This document shows, piece after piece, positions 1-12,666 of a stretch of 64,000 bases of DNA. The first letter of the stretch is position 1. Every line of letters starts with the position of its first letter. Source of the stretch: Candidatus Effluviviaceae Genus I sp. (lineage in GTDB: Bacteria; Joyebacterota; Joyebacteria; Joyebacterales; Joyebacteraceae); contig VGIX01000001.1 in assembly GCA_016867725.1 (NCBI GenBank), forward strand, positions 96,001 to 160,000, given 5' to 3'. A model generated the notes under the pieces. The model made no database searches. It saw only the letters and a list, made by a program, of their open reading frames with translations, and was not told the origin of the DNA. The position numbers and the translations under genes are program-made.

Positions 1-877
1 TGCGCTGCAGGCCCCTGCCTCGGTTCTCGTGCCCGATCGTCACGACGACGTCCCCCGGCTCCGCCGGAACGCGCACGACCTCGGCGAGCGCGCCCTCGCT
101 GTCGATGACCCTTCCCAGAGCCGACACGTGGTCGTGGAACTCTGGATGGCGGAACATGTACCTCGCGCCCTCGTACCTCACCTGGACCGCGTCGTCGAGG
201 GTGAACAGCCTGCGCGCCTCGGCCGCCAGCGCCGCCGCCGCCACGCCGAGAGCTGACGCCCGAGCCGCCAGCCTGGCCGAGACGATGCGCTCCGCGTCCG
301 CCAGGGCCGTTCCCCTCAGCCAGTCCCTCAGCGCGACCTGGGCGCGGACGACGTCGCCCGCGCTCACCCGCAGACCCGCGGCGAGCACGGCGCTGCGGCT
401 CAGTCCGCCGCTGGCGGTCAGGACGCCGAGCACGCCTCCGTCCTCGAGCGGGAGCAGCGTGAGATGCTCGATGGTGCCGCCGGCCGAGGGAGCCACCGTG
501 ACGGCCAGCTCCTTCGTGAGCTCGCTCACCATCTTCGAGACCCTGGATGCCATCGCTCCGGGCTCGTGACCGGCGAGCCCGGCGATCCGCTCCGCGATGC
601 GGCAGCGCTCGTCCGTCGAGAGCGGCTGCGGGCTCATGAGGTGATCCACGTAGTAGCGGTAGCCCCTGTCCGTGGGCACGCGTCCGGCCGACGTGTGCGG
701 CTGGAGGATGAGACCGCGTTCCTCGAGCGCCCGCATGACGTTGCGCACCGTGGCCGAACTCAGGCCGACGATGCCCTCTCCGGCGACGATGCCCGAGCTC
801 ACCGGCCGCGCGGTGGTCACATAGCCTTCGACGACCGCTCTCAGGATCGCGCCGTTCCTGTCGCTGAGCCGCTCCAT
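1..877 (-). CDS. hrcA: Heat-inducible transcription repressor HrcA (C-terminus cut by window edge)
   Basis: This gene is read leftwards from an ATG at 875-877, and the frame stays open to the window edge, giving about 292 residues of a family usually near 340. The N-terminus is a winged-helix region that includes the HrcA signature TSAGRVPTDRGYRYYVD. The last visible stretch contains VTIGHEN, which matches the conserved late part of HrcA. HrcA binds CIRCE operators and represses heat-shock chaperone genes. A near-perfect CIRCE and a strong promoter lie just upstream, so autoregulation is expected. In many bacteria grpE-dnaK-dnaJ follow hrcA; here they would lie beyond coordinate 1, which cannot be seen. 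Confidence 0.95.
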   Translation of the reverse strand, partial: MERLSDRNGAILRAVVEGYVTTARPVSSGIVAGEGIVGLSSATVRNVMRALEERGLILQPHTSAGRVPTDRGYRYYVDHLMSPQPLSTDERCRIAERIAGLAGHEPGAMASRVSKMVSELTKELAVTVAPSAGGTIEHLTLLPLEDGGVLGVLTASGGLSRSAVLAAGLRVSAGDVVRAQVALRDWLRGTALADAERIVSARLAARASALGVAAAALAAEARRLFTLDDAVQVRYEGARYMFRHPEFHDHVSALGRVIDSEGALAEVVRVPAEPGDVVVTIGHENRGRGLQR

Positions 878-908
878 CCCACGAACCGGCCTCCCTCCAA
901 CCCGCGTC

Positions 909-935
909 TTAGCACTCGATCCTGGAGACTGCTAA
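909..935. promoter_or_regulatory. CIRCE operator (HrcA binding site)
   Basis: The plus strand reads TTAGCACTC, nine spacer bases, then GACTGCTAA. The CIRCE consensus is TTAGCACTC-N9-GAGTGCTAA, so only one base differs. The element lies between the hrcA promoter and the hrcA start codon. Confidence 0.92.
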
Positions 936-941
936 CCGTGG

Positions 942-970
942 AACATAGCGCCGCGTCTCGGCGGTGTCAA
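942..970 (-). promoter_or_regulatory. Sigma70-like promoter of hrcA
   Basis: On the minus strand the -35 box TTGACA (970-965) and the -10 box TATGTT (947-942) are separated by exactly 17 bp. The expected start of transcription, near 935, falls at the edge of the CIRCE element, which is the usual arrangement for repression by HrcA. Confidence 0.75.
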
Positions 971-1042
971 GCCGAAACAGGACCGCGCGCCGGGGCGCGG
1001 CGCACGGTGCCTGCTCACGAGGACGCTCGGCGCGGCCGCGCG

Positions 1043-1681
1043 TCACCTGATGACGTCGAAGACCCTGTCGAGGCGGGGGCGCACGTTCCTGCCGTCCCAC
1101 GACCAGTAGATCATGACGGCCTTGCCCTTGACGCGCCCGATGTCGAGGAACCCCCAGTCGCGGCTGTCGGCGCTCCAGTTCCTGTTGTCGCCCATCATGA
1201 AGAGCGATCCCTCGGGGACCTTGATCGGACCGAAGTCCGCCCAGCGCGGCGTCGGGGGCTTGAGCTTGACAAACGTCTCCTCCTTCCGCTCGCCGTTCAG
1301 GAAGAGCGCGTTGTTCCGAAGCGCCACGACGTCGCCGGGCGTTCCGATGACGCGCTTGACGTAGTTCTCCTTGCGCGCGCGGGCGTCCGGGTTGGGGTAC
1401 TCGAAAACGACGACGTCGCCGTAGCGCGGGTCGCGGATGCCGGGGAGTCGCGTGTCCGTGAAGGGGACCTTGATCCCGTAGAGGAACTTGTTGACGATGA
1501 GGAAGTCGCCCACGAGGAGCGTGTCCTCCATGGATCCCGAGGGGATCCTGAAGGTCTGAACGACGAAGGCCCTCAGGACGAGCGCCAGGGCCACCGCGGT
1601 GAGCACGGTCTCGACGAAGTCGCGGAAGTAGCCCTTCCTCCTGCCCGGTGGCTTCCCCTGGACCGGTCCGCTTCTCGACAT
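1043..1681 (-). CDS. lepB: Signal peptidase I
   Basis: This 212-residue protein would be a membrane-anchored serine protease that removes signal peptides from exported proteins. A hydrophobic anchor spans about residues 22-40. It is followed by the catalytic serine motif PSGSM (Ser50), the general-base lysine in YVKRVIG (Lys109) and the late family motif MGDNR with SADSRDWG. It has one N-terminal membrane segment, as is common outside the enterobacterial form. The gene starts at an ATG and lies 42 bp after the DUF5683-like gene, probably in the same transcript. Its 3' end faces the hrcA promoter region. Confidence 0.97.
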   Translation of the reverse strand: MSRSGPVQGKPPGRRKGYFRDFVETVLTAVALALVLRAFVVQTFRIPSGSMEDTLLVGDFLIVNKFLYGIKVPFTDTRLPGIRDPRYGDVVVFEYPNPDARARKENYVKRVIGTPGDVVALRNNALFLNGERKEETFVKLKPPTPRWADFGPIKVPEGSLFMMGDNRNWSADSRDWGFLDIGRVKGKAVMIYWSWDGRNVRPRLDRVFDVIR

Positions 1682-1723
1682 CTCCGTCTCCTTGTTGTCC
1701 GCCCGGCTCGGCCGAGCCCGGCA

Positions 1724-2215
1724 TCAGAATCTCACGGCGAGGCCGACGCGGAGCGCGCCGCTGCCCGAGAGCGCCTCCTGATCCGCGTCCCGCCGGCCGG
1801 GGATGAGGGGCTCGTCGAAGCCCAGGAGATGCGCGTCCACGTACGCGTCGGCCACGCTGAGGAGCCCCACGGCCAGCGCCCACCAGGCGAAGGCCGTCCG
1901 CCTGTCGTAGTGCCTCGAGTAGTCCTCGTAGTCGGCGGCGCTGCCGGTCTCGTTGTGCGCGCGGAGCGCCTCCCGGGCCCACCTGTCCTCGAGAACGACG
2001 CTCCCGACCAGGAAGGCCTGCGCCGCGCCGACCGCGGCCGCCTTCAGCTCCGAACCGACCACCAGCTGGCCCAGGCCCGGATACGCGACGCCCGCGACGA
2101 TCGCGGTCGTCGGCGAGACGCGCGCGGCGCCGCCGGGCGCCGCCGAGGCCTGGACGACCGCACAGAGCGCGGCCACGGCTCCCGCGAGCGCGAACCCCGT
2201 CCGAGCCATCTGCAA
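1724..2215 (-). CDS. DUF5683-like small membrane protein
   Basis: This 163-residue protein begins with a hydrophobic, signal-peptide-like segment (about residues 5-25). It then has a YPGLGQLVVGSELKAA motif, typical of DUF5683/TM2-like small membrane proteins of the FCB group, where a proline-glycine turn precedes a membrane hairpin. A further hydrophobic stretch lies near residues 108-125 (FAWWALAVGLLSVADAYVD). No catalytic residues are recognised and the function is unknown. It sits between the PP-loop enzyme and lepB with short gaps, so cotranscription is likely. The family assignment rests on motif resemblance only. Confidence 0.7.
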   Translation of the reverse strand: MQMARTGFALAGAVAALCAVVQASAAPGGAARVSPTTAIVAGVAYPGLGQLVVGSELKAAAVGAAQAFLVGSVVLEDRWAREALRAHNETGSAADYEDYSRHYDRRTAFAWWALAVGLLSVADAYVDAHLLGFDEPLIPGRRDADQEALSGSGALRVGLAVRF

Positions 2216-2255
2216 CTCCCTCGCCCGCGCGGCGGGCGCGCAGGCCCGCCGCCGA

Positions 2256-3230
2256 TCAGATCGCCAGCGCCCGCCCCCGCTCCCTGGGAAGCGGCGCCGC
2301 CGCGATCTCGATGCTCCCGTCAGGCCCCTGGAACTGGATCCTGGGCGTCCCGGGAGGCGCGTCGTCTGCGTAGCTCGCCACGATGCCCGCGGCGAGCGCC
2401 CGGTCCTCGCCGGTCGCCGATCCGGAGAGCACCGCCGTCGGCCCCTTGCGGTCGGCCGCCCTCAGCAGAAGGTCACCCGGCGGGCAGGCCTCCGCGAGCA
2501 CGGCGTTTTCGGACTGATTGCGCCCGACGACGAGCTTCGCCCGCTCCGAGATGCGGAACTGCCGCCCCACGGAGATGAGCCGCACGGACGCAAGCGTGAG
2601 GTCGCCGTGGTCGCGCAGGTCCCTCAGAGCGCGCGAGTAGTTCTCGTCCGCGAGGAGACAGCCTCCGGCCGGCGACTTGAAGCGCGAGAACCCGTACGCC
2701 GCCGCGAGGGCGAGCTGAGGCTTCCTCGTCCGCCCGTGCAACCCGAGGAGCTTCGAGCGGTCCACCCAGCCCGACTCCTCGGGAACGGTCGGCGGCAGGA
2801 GCTGCGCCGACAGGGGCCTCAAGAGGAGCCCCGCCGCGCCCGACTCCCTGACAACGGCCTCGAGCCCGAACCGCATCTGGGACTTCGGGCGCTGTCCGAC
2901 GACCTCGCCCGTGACGATGAACGACGCGCCCAGGTCGTTCATCCGCTCCGCCGCGCGGCGCACCATGAGCGCGTGGCAGTCGATGCACGGGTTCATATGC
3001 TTGCCGAAGCCGTACCGCGGCGCCGCGAGGAGCCGCATGATGTCCTCGCTGAGGTCGATCACGACGAGCTCGATGCCGAGCTCCTCGGCGGCCTCCCGCG
3101 CCCCGGTGGCGTCGAAGAACGGCGACTCGAAGCTCACGCCGATGACCTCGATGCCCTGGTCCGCGATGAGCTTCGCCGCAAGAGAGCTGTCCAATCCGCC
3201 GGAAAGGAGCGCGAGCGCCTTCAACGCCAC
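2256..3230 (-). CDS. PP-loop ATPase, MnmA/ThiI-like tRNA-thiolation-family protein
   Basis: The protein opens with the PP-loop ATP-pyrophosphatase signature LLSGGLDSSLAAKL. It then has a CxxC (NPCIDCHALM) and a third cysteine in AGGCLLADENYSRAL, a layout seen in TrmU/ThiI-like proteins that activate a tRNA base for sulphur insertion. The substrate is not known. The reading frame is open further upstream, but that extension would run through the selenocysteine tRNA, so it is rejected. A GGAGG at 3234-3238 supports either GTG at 3228-3230 (spacing 3) or TTG at 3222-3224 (spacing 9, better placed). Its position beside tRNA-Sec and selD could mean a role in tRNA sulphur or selenium chemistry, but this is inference. 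Confidence 0.72.
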   Translation of the reverse strand: MALKALALLSGGLDSSLAAKLIADQGIEVIGVSFESPFFDATGAREAAEELGIELVVIDLSEDIMRLLAAPRYGFGKHMNPCIDCHALMVRRAAERMNDLGASFIVTGEVVGQRPKSQMRFGLEAVVRESGAAGLLLRPLSAQLLPPTVPEESGWVDRSKLLGLHGRTRKPQLALAAAYGFSRFKSPAGGCLLADENYSRALRDLRDHGDLTLASVRLISVGRQFRISERAKLVVGRNQSENAVLAEACPPGDLLLRAADRKGPTAVLSGSATGEDRALAAGIVASYADDAPPGTPRIQFQGPDGSIEIAAAPLPRERGRALAI

Positions 3231-3254
3231 CGACCTCCGCCGCCACGCAACGGG

Positions 3255-3352
3255 TGGCGGGAATGTGTGGGAATCGAACCCACCTCGGACGGGATTAGCC
3301 GCCCGACAAAGGGTTTGAAGCCCTCGAGGCCCACCAGGACCCATCCATTCCC
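3255..3352 (-). tRNA. selC: tRNA-Sec (anticodon TCA)
   Basis: The 98-nt minus-strand sequence starts GGGAATGG and ends CATTCCCGCCA, with CCA encoded. It has the features specific to selenocysteine tRNA: a six-pair D stem (GGGTCC with GGGCCT) around a four-base loop, an anticodon arm with loop CTTCAAA reading UGA, and a very long variable arm of about eight pairs (TCGGGCGG with CCGTCCGA). The T arm is GTGGG-TTCGATT-CCCAC. Seven acceptor pairs are perfect; the eighth would be G-A. It lies about 55 bp downstream of selD, whose own coding sequence needs it. Confidence 0.95.
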
Positions 3353-3407
3353 GATCGAACGAGGGAGCCCGTAGGCCCCCGGTCAGCTCCATGCCGCCGC
3401 TCGGCGG

Positions 3408-4436
3408 CTACCGCGCCACAATGGGATGCGGCCCCTCGGGCAGCACCCTTCCTATCACCCAGGGCTCGCGCTCGCCCCGGCCCGTGAGCCCGCCGCTCAG
3501 CCGCGCGAGGCTCTCCTCCGGCAGCGCGACGAGAAGCCCGCCCGACGTCTGCGGATCGTAGATCGGGTCCGCGCTCGCGCCCGCAGCCGCGCTCACCGAT
3601 CTTCCGTAGTACTCGCGGTTCGTCGCCAGCCCGCCGGGGAACACGCCGGCGTCGAGGAACTCGCGGACGCCGCGCAGGAGCGGCACGCTCGCGAGATCGA
3701 TCTCGAGGGTCACGCGGCTCGCCCGCGCCATGGCGGACGCGTGCCCCGCGAGGCCGAAGCCCGTGACGTCGGTCGCGGCCGTCGCTCCCGCCTCGACCAT
3801 GGCCTCCGAGGCCGCGCGGTTCAGTCTCCTCATCACGGCCGTCGCCTCAGCGAGGCTCTCGGCGGAGAGCTTCCCCTCCTTGAGCGCCGTCATGAGAATG
3901 CCCGTTCCGAGCGGCTTCGTGAGCGCGAGCGCCTGCCCGGGGCGCGCGCCGGCGTTCGTCACGACGCGCTTCGGGTGGACCGTCCCCACCACGGCGAGCC
4001 CGTACTTGAGCTCGCGGTCGCTCACCGAGTGGCCGCCGACGATCGACACGCCGGCCTCGGCGGCCGTGTCCTCTCCTCCAAGGAGGATCTCCGCCATCGC
4101 GTCCGGCGGAAGCTCCCCGTCGGGGAAGCACAGCACGTTGAGCGCCATCACGGGCCTTCCGCCCATCGCGTACACGTCGGAGAACGCGTTGGCCGCTGAG
4201 ATCCTCCCGAAATCGCGCGCGTCGTCCACGACCGGCGTGAAGAAGTCCACTGTGAAGACGAGCGCGACCTCGTCGTTCAGAAGGTAGACCCCGGCGTCGT
4301 CCACGGTGCCCTCGGAGACGAGCACGCGTGGATCCGCGATGGGCGGCAGCTTGGCGAGCACGGGAAGCAGGTCCTCCGGACCCAGCTTCGACGCTCAGCC
4401 CGAGCAGCGCACCTTCTGTGTGAGCTTCCAGTCCAT
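3408..4436 (-). CDS. selD: Selenophosphate synthase SelD, itself a selenoprotein
   Basis: SelD makes selenophosphate from selenide and ATP. The conventional frame from 4361 lacks the active-site N-terminus. Reading upstream through an in-frame TGA (4395-4397) gives MDWKLTQKVRCSGUASKLGP, where U14-A-S-K17 matches the Cys/Sec-x-x-Lys catalytic motif of the family. The ATG at 4434-4436 has GAGGG five bases upstream. The total is 342 residues, normal for SelD. Later motifs include DFFTPVVDDARDFGRISAAN and TDVTGFGLAGHA. A perfect hairpin follows the TGA. The tRNA-Sec gene is immediately downstream and glmS upstream. SelD carrying Sec is known in several bacteria. Confidence 0.95.
4370..4397 (-). 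promoter_or_regulatory. UGA-Sec codon and SECIS-like hairpin in selD
   Basis: The TGA occupies 4395-4397. In the mRNA the next 15-25 nt contain GGUCC-GGA-GGACC, a perfect five-pair hairpin at 4370-4382 that begins 16 nt from the first base of UGA. Bacterial SECIS elements sit just after the UGA inside the coding sequence at about this distance, with G in the apical loop, so the structure fits. Only pairing and distance were assessed. Confidence 0.7.
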
Positions 4437-4502
4437 CCGTCCCTCGTTCCGGGCGCCCGCCCTCGCGGGAACCGGCGCCCGCGCCCCGGACCCGGCCGCC
4501 GC

Positions 4503-6307
<1,805 letters not shown>

Positions 6308-6332
<25 letters not shown>

Positions 6333-7687
6333 GGGCGTGTTCCTTCCGACATCCGGGAGACGACGCCTTCGGCCGCGTCGGCGAGGGACCGTGCGTCCGC
6401 GGGACTCCCCGCCTCGGCGATGACCCGCACGACCGGCTCAGTACCGGACATCCTGACGTGAACCCACCTGCCGGGCCAGCACATCTTCACGCCGTCGGTG
6501 AGGTCCGGCGTGGCGCCCGAGAAGGCCGCCGCCATGGACTCCGTGAGCGCCTGCTGCGACGGCACGGCCGCCGCGACCTTCCGTTTGACCATCGAGTACG
6601 TCGGGAAACGCGCGACGACGGCCGACGCCGGCCCGGCGCCTGGCCGAGCGAGCGCGGTCATCACGAGGGCCGCCGCCGTCGCCGCGTCGCGCCCCGGGTG
6701 GACCGACGGCACGATGACGCCGCCGTTGCCCTCCCCGCCCACGACGGCGTTCACCTCGAGCATGCGCGCGACCACGTTGATCTCACCGACCGCGGTCCGC
6801 CACAACGGCGCGCCGTGCGCCCGCGCGACGTCCTCGATCATGAGGCTCGTCGAGACGTTCGCGACGACGGGGCCCGGGCGGGCGGTCAGCACCACGTCCG
6901 CGGCGAGCGCGAGCGTGTACTCCTCGCCCACGGGTCGCCCGCGCTCGTCCACGATGGCGAGGCGGTCCGCGTCGGGATCGCACGCGAGCCCCGCGGCGGC
7001 GCGCTCGCGGACGACGGCCTCCGAGAGCGCCGCGAGGTGCTCGGGGACCGGCTCCGCACCCCGTGAGAACGGTTCCCCGGCCGCGCATGAGAGCTCCACG
7101 ACGTCGCAGCCCAGGTCCCTGAGGAGCCCCGGCAGGACGACGGACCCCGCGGCGTTGACGCAGTCGAGCGCGACGCGGGGACGCATCCGCGCGATCGCGT
7201 CGCGGTCCACGAACGGGCACGACGCCACGAGCCTGACGTGCTCGTCGGCTGCCCCGCTCCACGCCGACTCGGCCGGCCCGTCGCTGCGGACGGCCCCGCC
7301 ACCGCCGTCGGCGAGGTCAAAGACGCGCTCGACCTCCTCGCGCGTGAGGAACACGCCGCGCGGCGAGAAGAACTTGAACCCGTTCCACTCCTCGGGGTTG
7401 TGGCTCGCCGTGACGGCGATGCCGCCGGCGAACCCGCGCAGCCGCGTCGCGACGCCCACGGTCGGCGTCGGCACGACGCCGAGATCGATCGCTCCGGACC
7501 CGCTCTCCCGAACGCCGCGGCGGACCGCGGCGGCGAGGCGGTCGCCTCCCCGTCTGGAGTCGCGGCCCACGGCCACGGCCCCGCGGACGGTCGCCCCGAA
7601 GGCCCGGCCGTACAGCGCCGCCGTCTCCTCCGTGATGTCCCGTCCGACGATGCCGCGGACTCCCGAAACGCCCCTGATGAGGCCCAT
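6308..7687 (-). CDS. glmM: Phosphoglucosamine mutase-type phosphohexomutase
   Basis: This 459-residue alpha-D-phosphohexomutase has the phosphoserine loop TASHNP (Ser95), the metal-binding DPDADR, the sugar-binding GEGNGG and the phosphate-binding RMSGTEPVVRV. Classical GlmM usually has a GEqSGH-type sugar loop and a TASHNPYYDNG start; here the loops read GEGNGG and TASHNPEEWNG, closer to archaeal or PGM/PMM-type enzymes. The 25-nt overlap with glmS argues for the glucosamine-6-phosphate to glucosamine-1-phosphate step. Broader PGM/PMM activity is possible. Confidence 0.88.
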
Positions 7688-7735
7688 CCGGCGTCTCCAT
7701 GCACATCGCGTGCCACCGGGCTTCCCGCCGCCGGC

Positions 7736-9256
7736 CTAGGGCCCGGGCGCCTGTGCGCCGCCGTCGCCGTCCGCGCCCAGCCGTTCGAGCGCGTCTTCCG
7801 CGAAGCTCGCGTAGTCCGTCGCCGGGTACGCGGCCGCGACCTCGGCGTACGCCTGCGCCGCGCCGACGGGGTCGCCCATGCGACGCTCGAGGATCCACGC
7901 CGCCGCGAGCCCGGCCTTCGGCGCGAACGCGCTCGAGGGATGGAGCGCCGCCACGTCGCGGTAGTATCCGAGCGCCTTCTCCGGCCGGTCCATGCTGAAG
8001 AGCAGGAGCTCGGCGGCGAGGAAGCGGGCCTCAGCCAGCTCGTCGTCCGGCGAGGCGGGACCCGCGTCGGGCTCCTCGGCGGACGGCAGAAGGCTCGTGT
8101 GGAGCGCGTCAGCGTGCGTCTCCTCAGGCGACGGCGGCGCGGTCGTCGTGTCCGCCGCGGCCTCCTCGCGTCCCTCGGACCGTCCGATGGCCTCGAGGTG
8201 CTTCGTGAGCGCGTTGAGGTCTTCCAGGGCGCGGGACGCGAGCCTGCTCGCCTCGCCGCGGGGCGACTCGTCGCGCGCCCGCGTGAAGACCTCGAGCGCC
8301 GCATCGACGTCGTCCTCTCGGTCCCGGCGGATGAGCCCGATGCGGTAGAGGGCGAGCGCCGAGCCTTCGGTGCGGGCGCGCGCCGCGGTGACGCTCTCGT
8401 ACGCGGAGACGGCTGCACCGAGATCGCCGGCGAGCTCGTGCGCCTGTCCCTTGAGAAGCAGCACGCGATCGAGGGCGTCCCGGTCGGCGGTCCTGCGCTC
8501 GAGCTCCTCGAGAACGGCCAGCGCGCCGCCCGCGTCCCCGAGCCTGACGAGCGTGTCGGCAAGGCGCACCCTCGCCTCGAAGGCGACCTTCGGCGCCGCC
8601 GCCTCGCGACGGACCTGGTCGTACTGGTGCGCGGCCTCGGCCAGCATGCCGACGTCGGCGTAGTTCTCGGCCGCGAGGATCCTCACTTCGGCGCGGCGGT
8701 CGCTTCTCGGGAAGCGCTCGAGCGCCGCGAGGTACGTCTCGGCTGCCTCGTCGTGGTGCCTTCTCGCGTTCCTCGCCTTGCCGACGAGGACCATCGCGTC
8801 GTCCGACAGGTCGTTCGGCGGGGAGGCATCGGCCAGCGGACGCAGCGCCTCCTCGGCCCCGACCGGATCGCCCTTGCCGAGGAGCACCGCTCCGCGGAGA
8901 TAGTCCGCCCTGTCTCTGAGCCCGCTTTCGGGGTGGTTCTGCCGGAGCTCCGCCAGGCGCGAGAGGGCGCTCTCGTGCTTCCCCTGCTGGTGGAGGGCCT
9001 CGGCCATGAGCACGAGGGCGTCGTCGGCCCACGACGAGTCCGGGTGATCCCTGAGGATCTTCGCGCACTTCTCGATGACCCGATCGAGAAGCTCCTTCTC
9101 TCTGCTCGTCGGCGCGCCGTCGGGCGGCCTCGACTCCCTCAGGAGGGCCGCCTCCGACGCGGCGCTCCTCGCGTTGTAGAACGTGTTGTAGTACACGCAG
9201 CCGGACAGCGCGGGCAGGACGAGCAGGACAAGACAGACGAAGGCTCGCGTGAACAC
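7736..9256 (-). CDS. TPR-repeat lipoprotein (BamD/YbgF-like)
   Basis: The 506-residue product starts with a lipoprotein signal peptide ending in LSGC (Cys20). It is followed by YYNTFYNA, a mature N-terminus common in TPR lipoproteins of FCB-type bacteria. The rest is mostly helical repeats with TPR spacing, such as ADDALVLMAEALHQQGKHES and a second block near the C-terminus (FLAAELLLFSMDRPEKALGY). It probably acts as a periplasmic or outer-membrane scaffold, but the partner is unknown. The GTG start at 9254-9256 has AGGAG seven bases upstream. The gene lies 48 bp upstream of glmM and 67 bp downstream of pyrR. Confidence 0.78.
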   Translation of the reverse strand: MFTRAFVCLVLLVLPALSGCVYYNTFYNARSAASEAALLRESRPPDGAPTSREKELLDRVIEKCAKILRDHPDSSWADDALVLMAEALHQQGKHESALSRLAELRQNHPESGLRDRADYLRGAVLLGKGDPVGAEEALRPLADASPPNDLSDDAMVLVGKARNARRHHDEAAETYLAALERFPRSDRRAEVRILAAENYADVGMLAEAAHQYDQVRREAAAPKVAFEARVRLADTLVRLGDAGGALAVLEELERRTADRDALDRVLLLKGQAHELAGDLGAAVSAYESVTAARARTEGSALALYRIGLIRRDREDDVDAALEVFTRARDESPRGEASRLASRALEDLNALTKHLEAIGRSEGREEAAADTTTAPPSPEETHADALHTSLLPSAEEPDAGPASPDDELAEARFLAAELLLFSMDRPEKALGYYRDVAALHPSSAFAPKAGLAAAWILERRMGDPVGAAQAYAEVAAAYPATDYASFAEDALERLGADGDGGAQAPGP

Positions 9257-9323
9257 CGTGCGGCTCCTGTCGGCCCGCCTCCGGACGCCCGTCGGCGGTC
9301 CGCTCCCTGCCGGCGACCCGTTG

Positions 9324-11573
<2,250 letters not shown>

Positions 11574-11577
<4 letters not shown>

Positions 11578-12554
11578 GCCGGTTTCCCGTCACCCAGCTC
11601 GCTCGCGGCGCGCAGCAGCCTGGCCCGCACCGCGTCGCTTCCGTCGATGCGGACAAGCTCGGCCCGCAGTCCCGAGGCGCCGGGGAAGCCCCTCAGATAT
11701 GCAGTGATGTGCTTCCTCATCTCGAGCACGCCCGTCCTCTCGCCCTTCGCGGCGACCATGAGATCCAGATGCTCGGCCGCCAGGCGAATGCGGTCGGTGA
11801 GCGTCGGAGGCTCCGGCGCCGGCAGCCCGGACCAGCGCGCGGCCGCGCCGGCGAAGACCCAGGGGTTGCCGACGGCCGCGCGCCCGATCATGACGCCGTC
11901 GCATCCGGTCTCGTCGCGCATCCGCGCGGCGTCGTCGGGCGTCCGGACGTCGCCGTTCCCGATGACGGGAACCGGCACGGCGGCCCGCACCGCGCGGATC
12001 ACGCGCCAGTCCGCCGACCCGGTGAACCCCTGCCTGCCGGTCCGCGGATGCACGACGAGCGCGGCGACGCCGGCCTCGACGAGCGCCGCGGCGGCCTCCG
12101 GCGCGTTCACGTGACCCTCGTCCCAGCCGCTCCGGATCTTCGCGACGACGGGCCGGTCGGACGCCTCGACGACGGCGCGCGCGACCTCGGCCAGACGCCC
12201 GAGGTCTCGCATGAGCGCGGACCCGGCGCCCGAGCGCACGACCTTCCGCGCGGGGCAGCCGACGTTGATGTCGAGGAGGTCCGGCTTCAGGCGGCAGGCG
12301 GCCGCGGCGGCGGCGCCCATGGCCTCGGGCCGTGCCCCGAACAGCTGGAAGACGATCGGCCTCTCGTCGGGGTGAAACGCGAGGAGCCGCAGCGTCTTCG
12401 CGCCGCCGCGGACGAGGCCCTCGGCGCTCACCATCTCCGTCCAGACGAGCGACGCCCCCAGGCGCCTGCAGACCCTGCGCATGGGGCTGTCGGTGATGCC
12501 GGCCAGCGGCGCCAGCGCCAGCGGCGGAGTGACGGCAAGTCCCGCGATCGTCAT
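11574..12554 (-). CDS. dus: tRNA-dihydrouridine synthase (DusB type)
   Basis: This 326-residue FMN enzyme reduces uridine to dihydrouridine in tRNA. Motifs are LAPLAGITDSPMRRVCR at the N-terminus, DINVGCPARKVVRSGAGSAL with the catalytic Cys, VAKIRSGWD, VVHPRTGRQGFTG, and IGNGDVRTPDDA with GVMIGRAAVGNPWVF for FMN binding. The ATG at 12552-12554 is preceded by GGGGGA at suitable spacing; upstream in-frame sequence lacks family similarity. The gene leads a four-gene unit in which each junction overlaps by four bases. A strong hairpin separates it from the protease gene upstream. Confidence 0.95.
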
Positions 12555-12613
12555 CGGTCCCCCAAGGCCGGCGCTCCGCCCAACCCACGCAGCGCGCGGC
12601 GCCTCCGCGCAGA

Positions 12614-12638
12614 GGGGGCGGCGCGCCGCGCCGCCCCC
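12614..12638 (-). terminator. GC-rich hairpin between the S41 protease and dus
   Basis: GGGGGCGGCGC pairs perfectly with GCGCCGCCCCC around a three-base loop (11 pairs), just downstream of the protease stop at 12667. No T-run follows on the minus strand, so it may be a partial terminator or a 3'-end stabiliser rather than a classical intrinsic terminator. Confidence 0.45.
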
Positions 12639-12666
12639 CCATCCACGCCTGATCGACGGGCAGCCT

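Noticed and set aside
2256-3392. A longer form of the PP-loop protein starting at 3392
   Set aside because: The extra N-terminus would be encoded by the tRNA-Sec gene and shows no similarity; a ribosome site near 3234-3238 supports a start after the tRNA.
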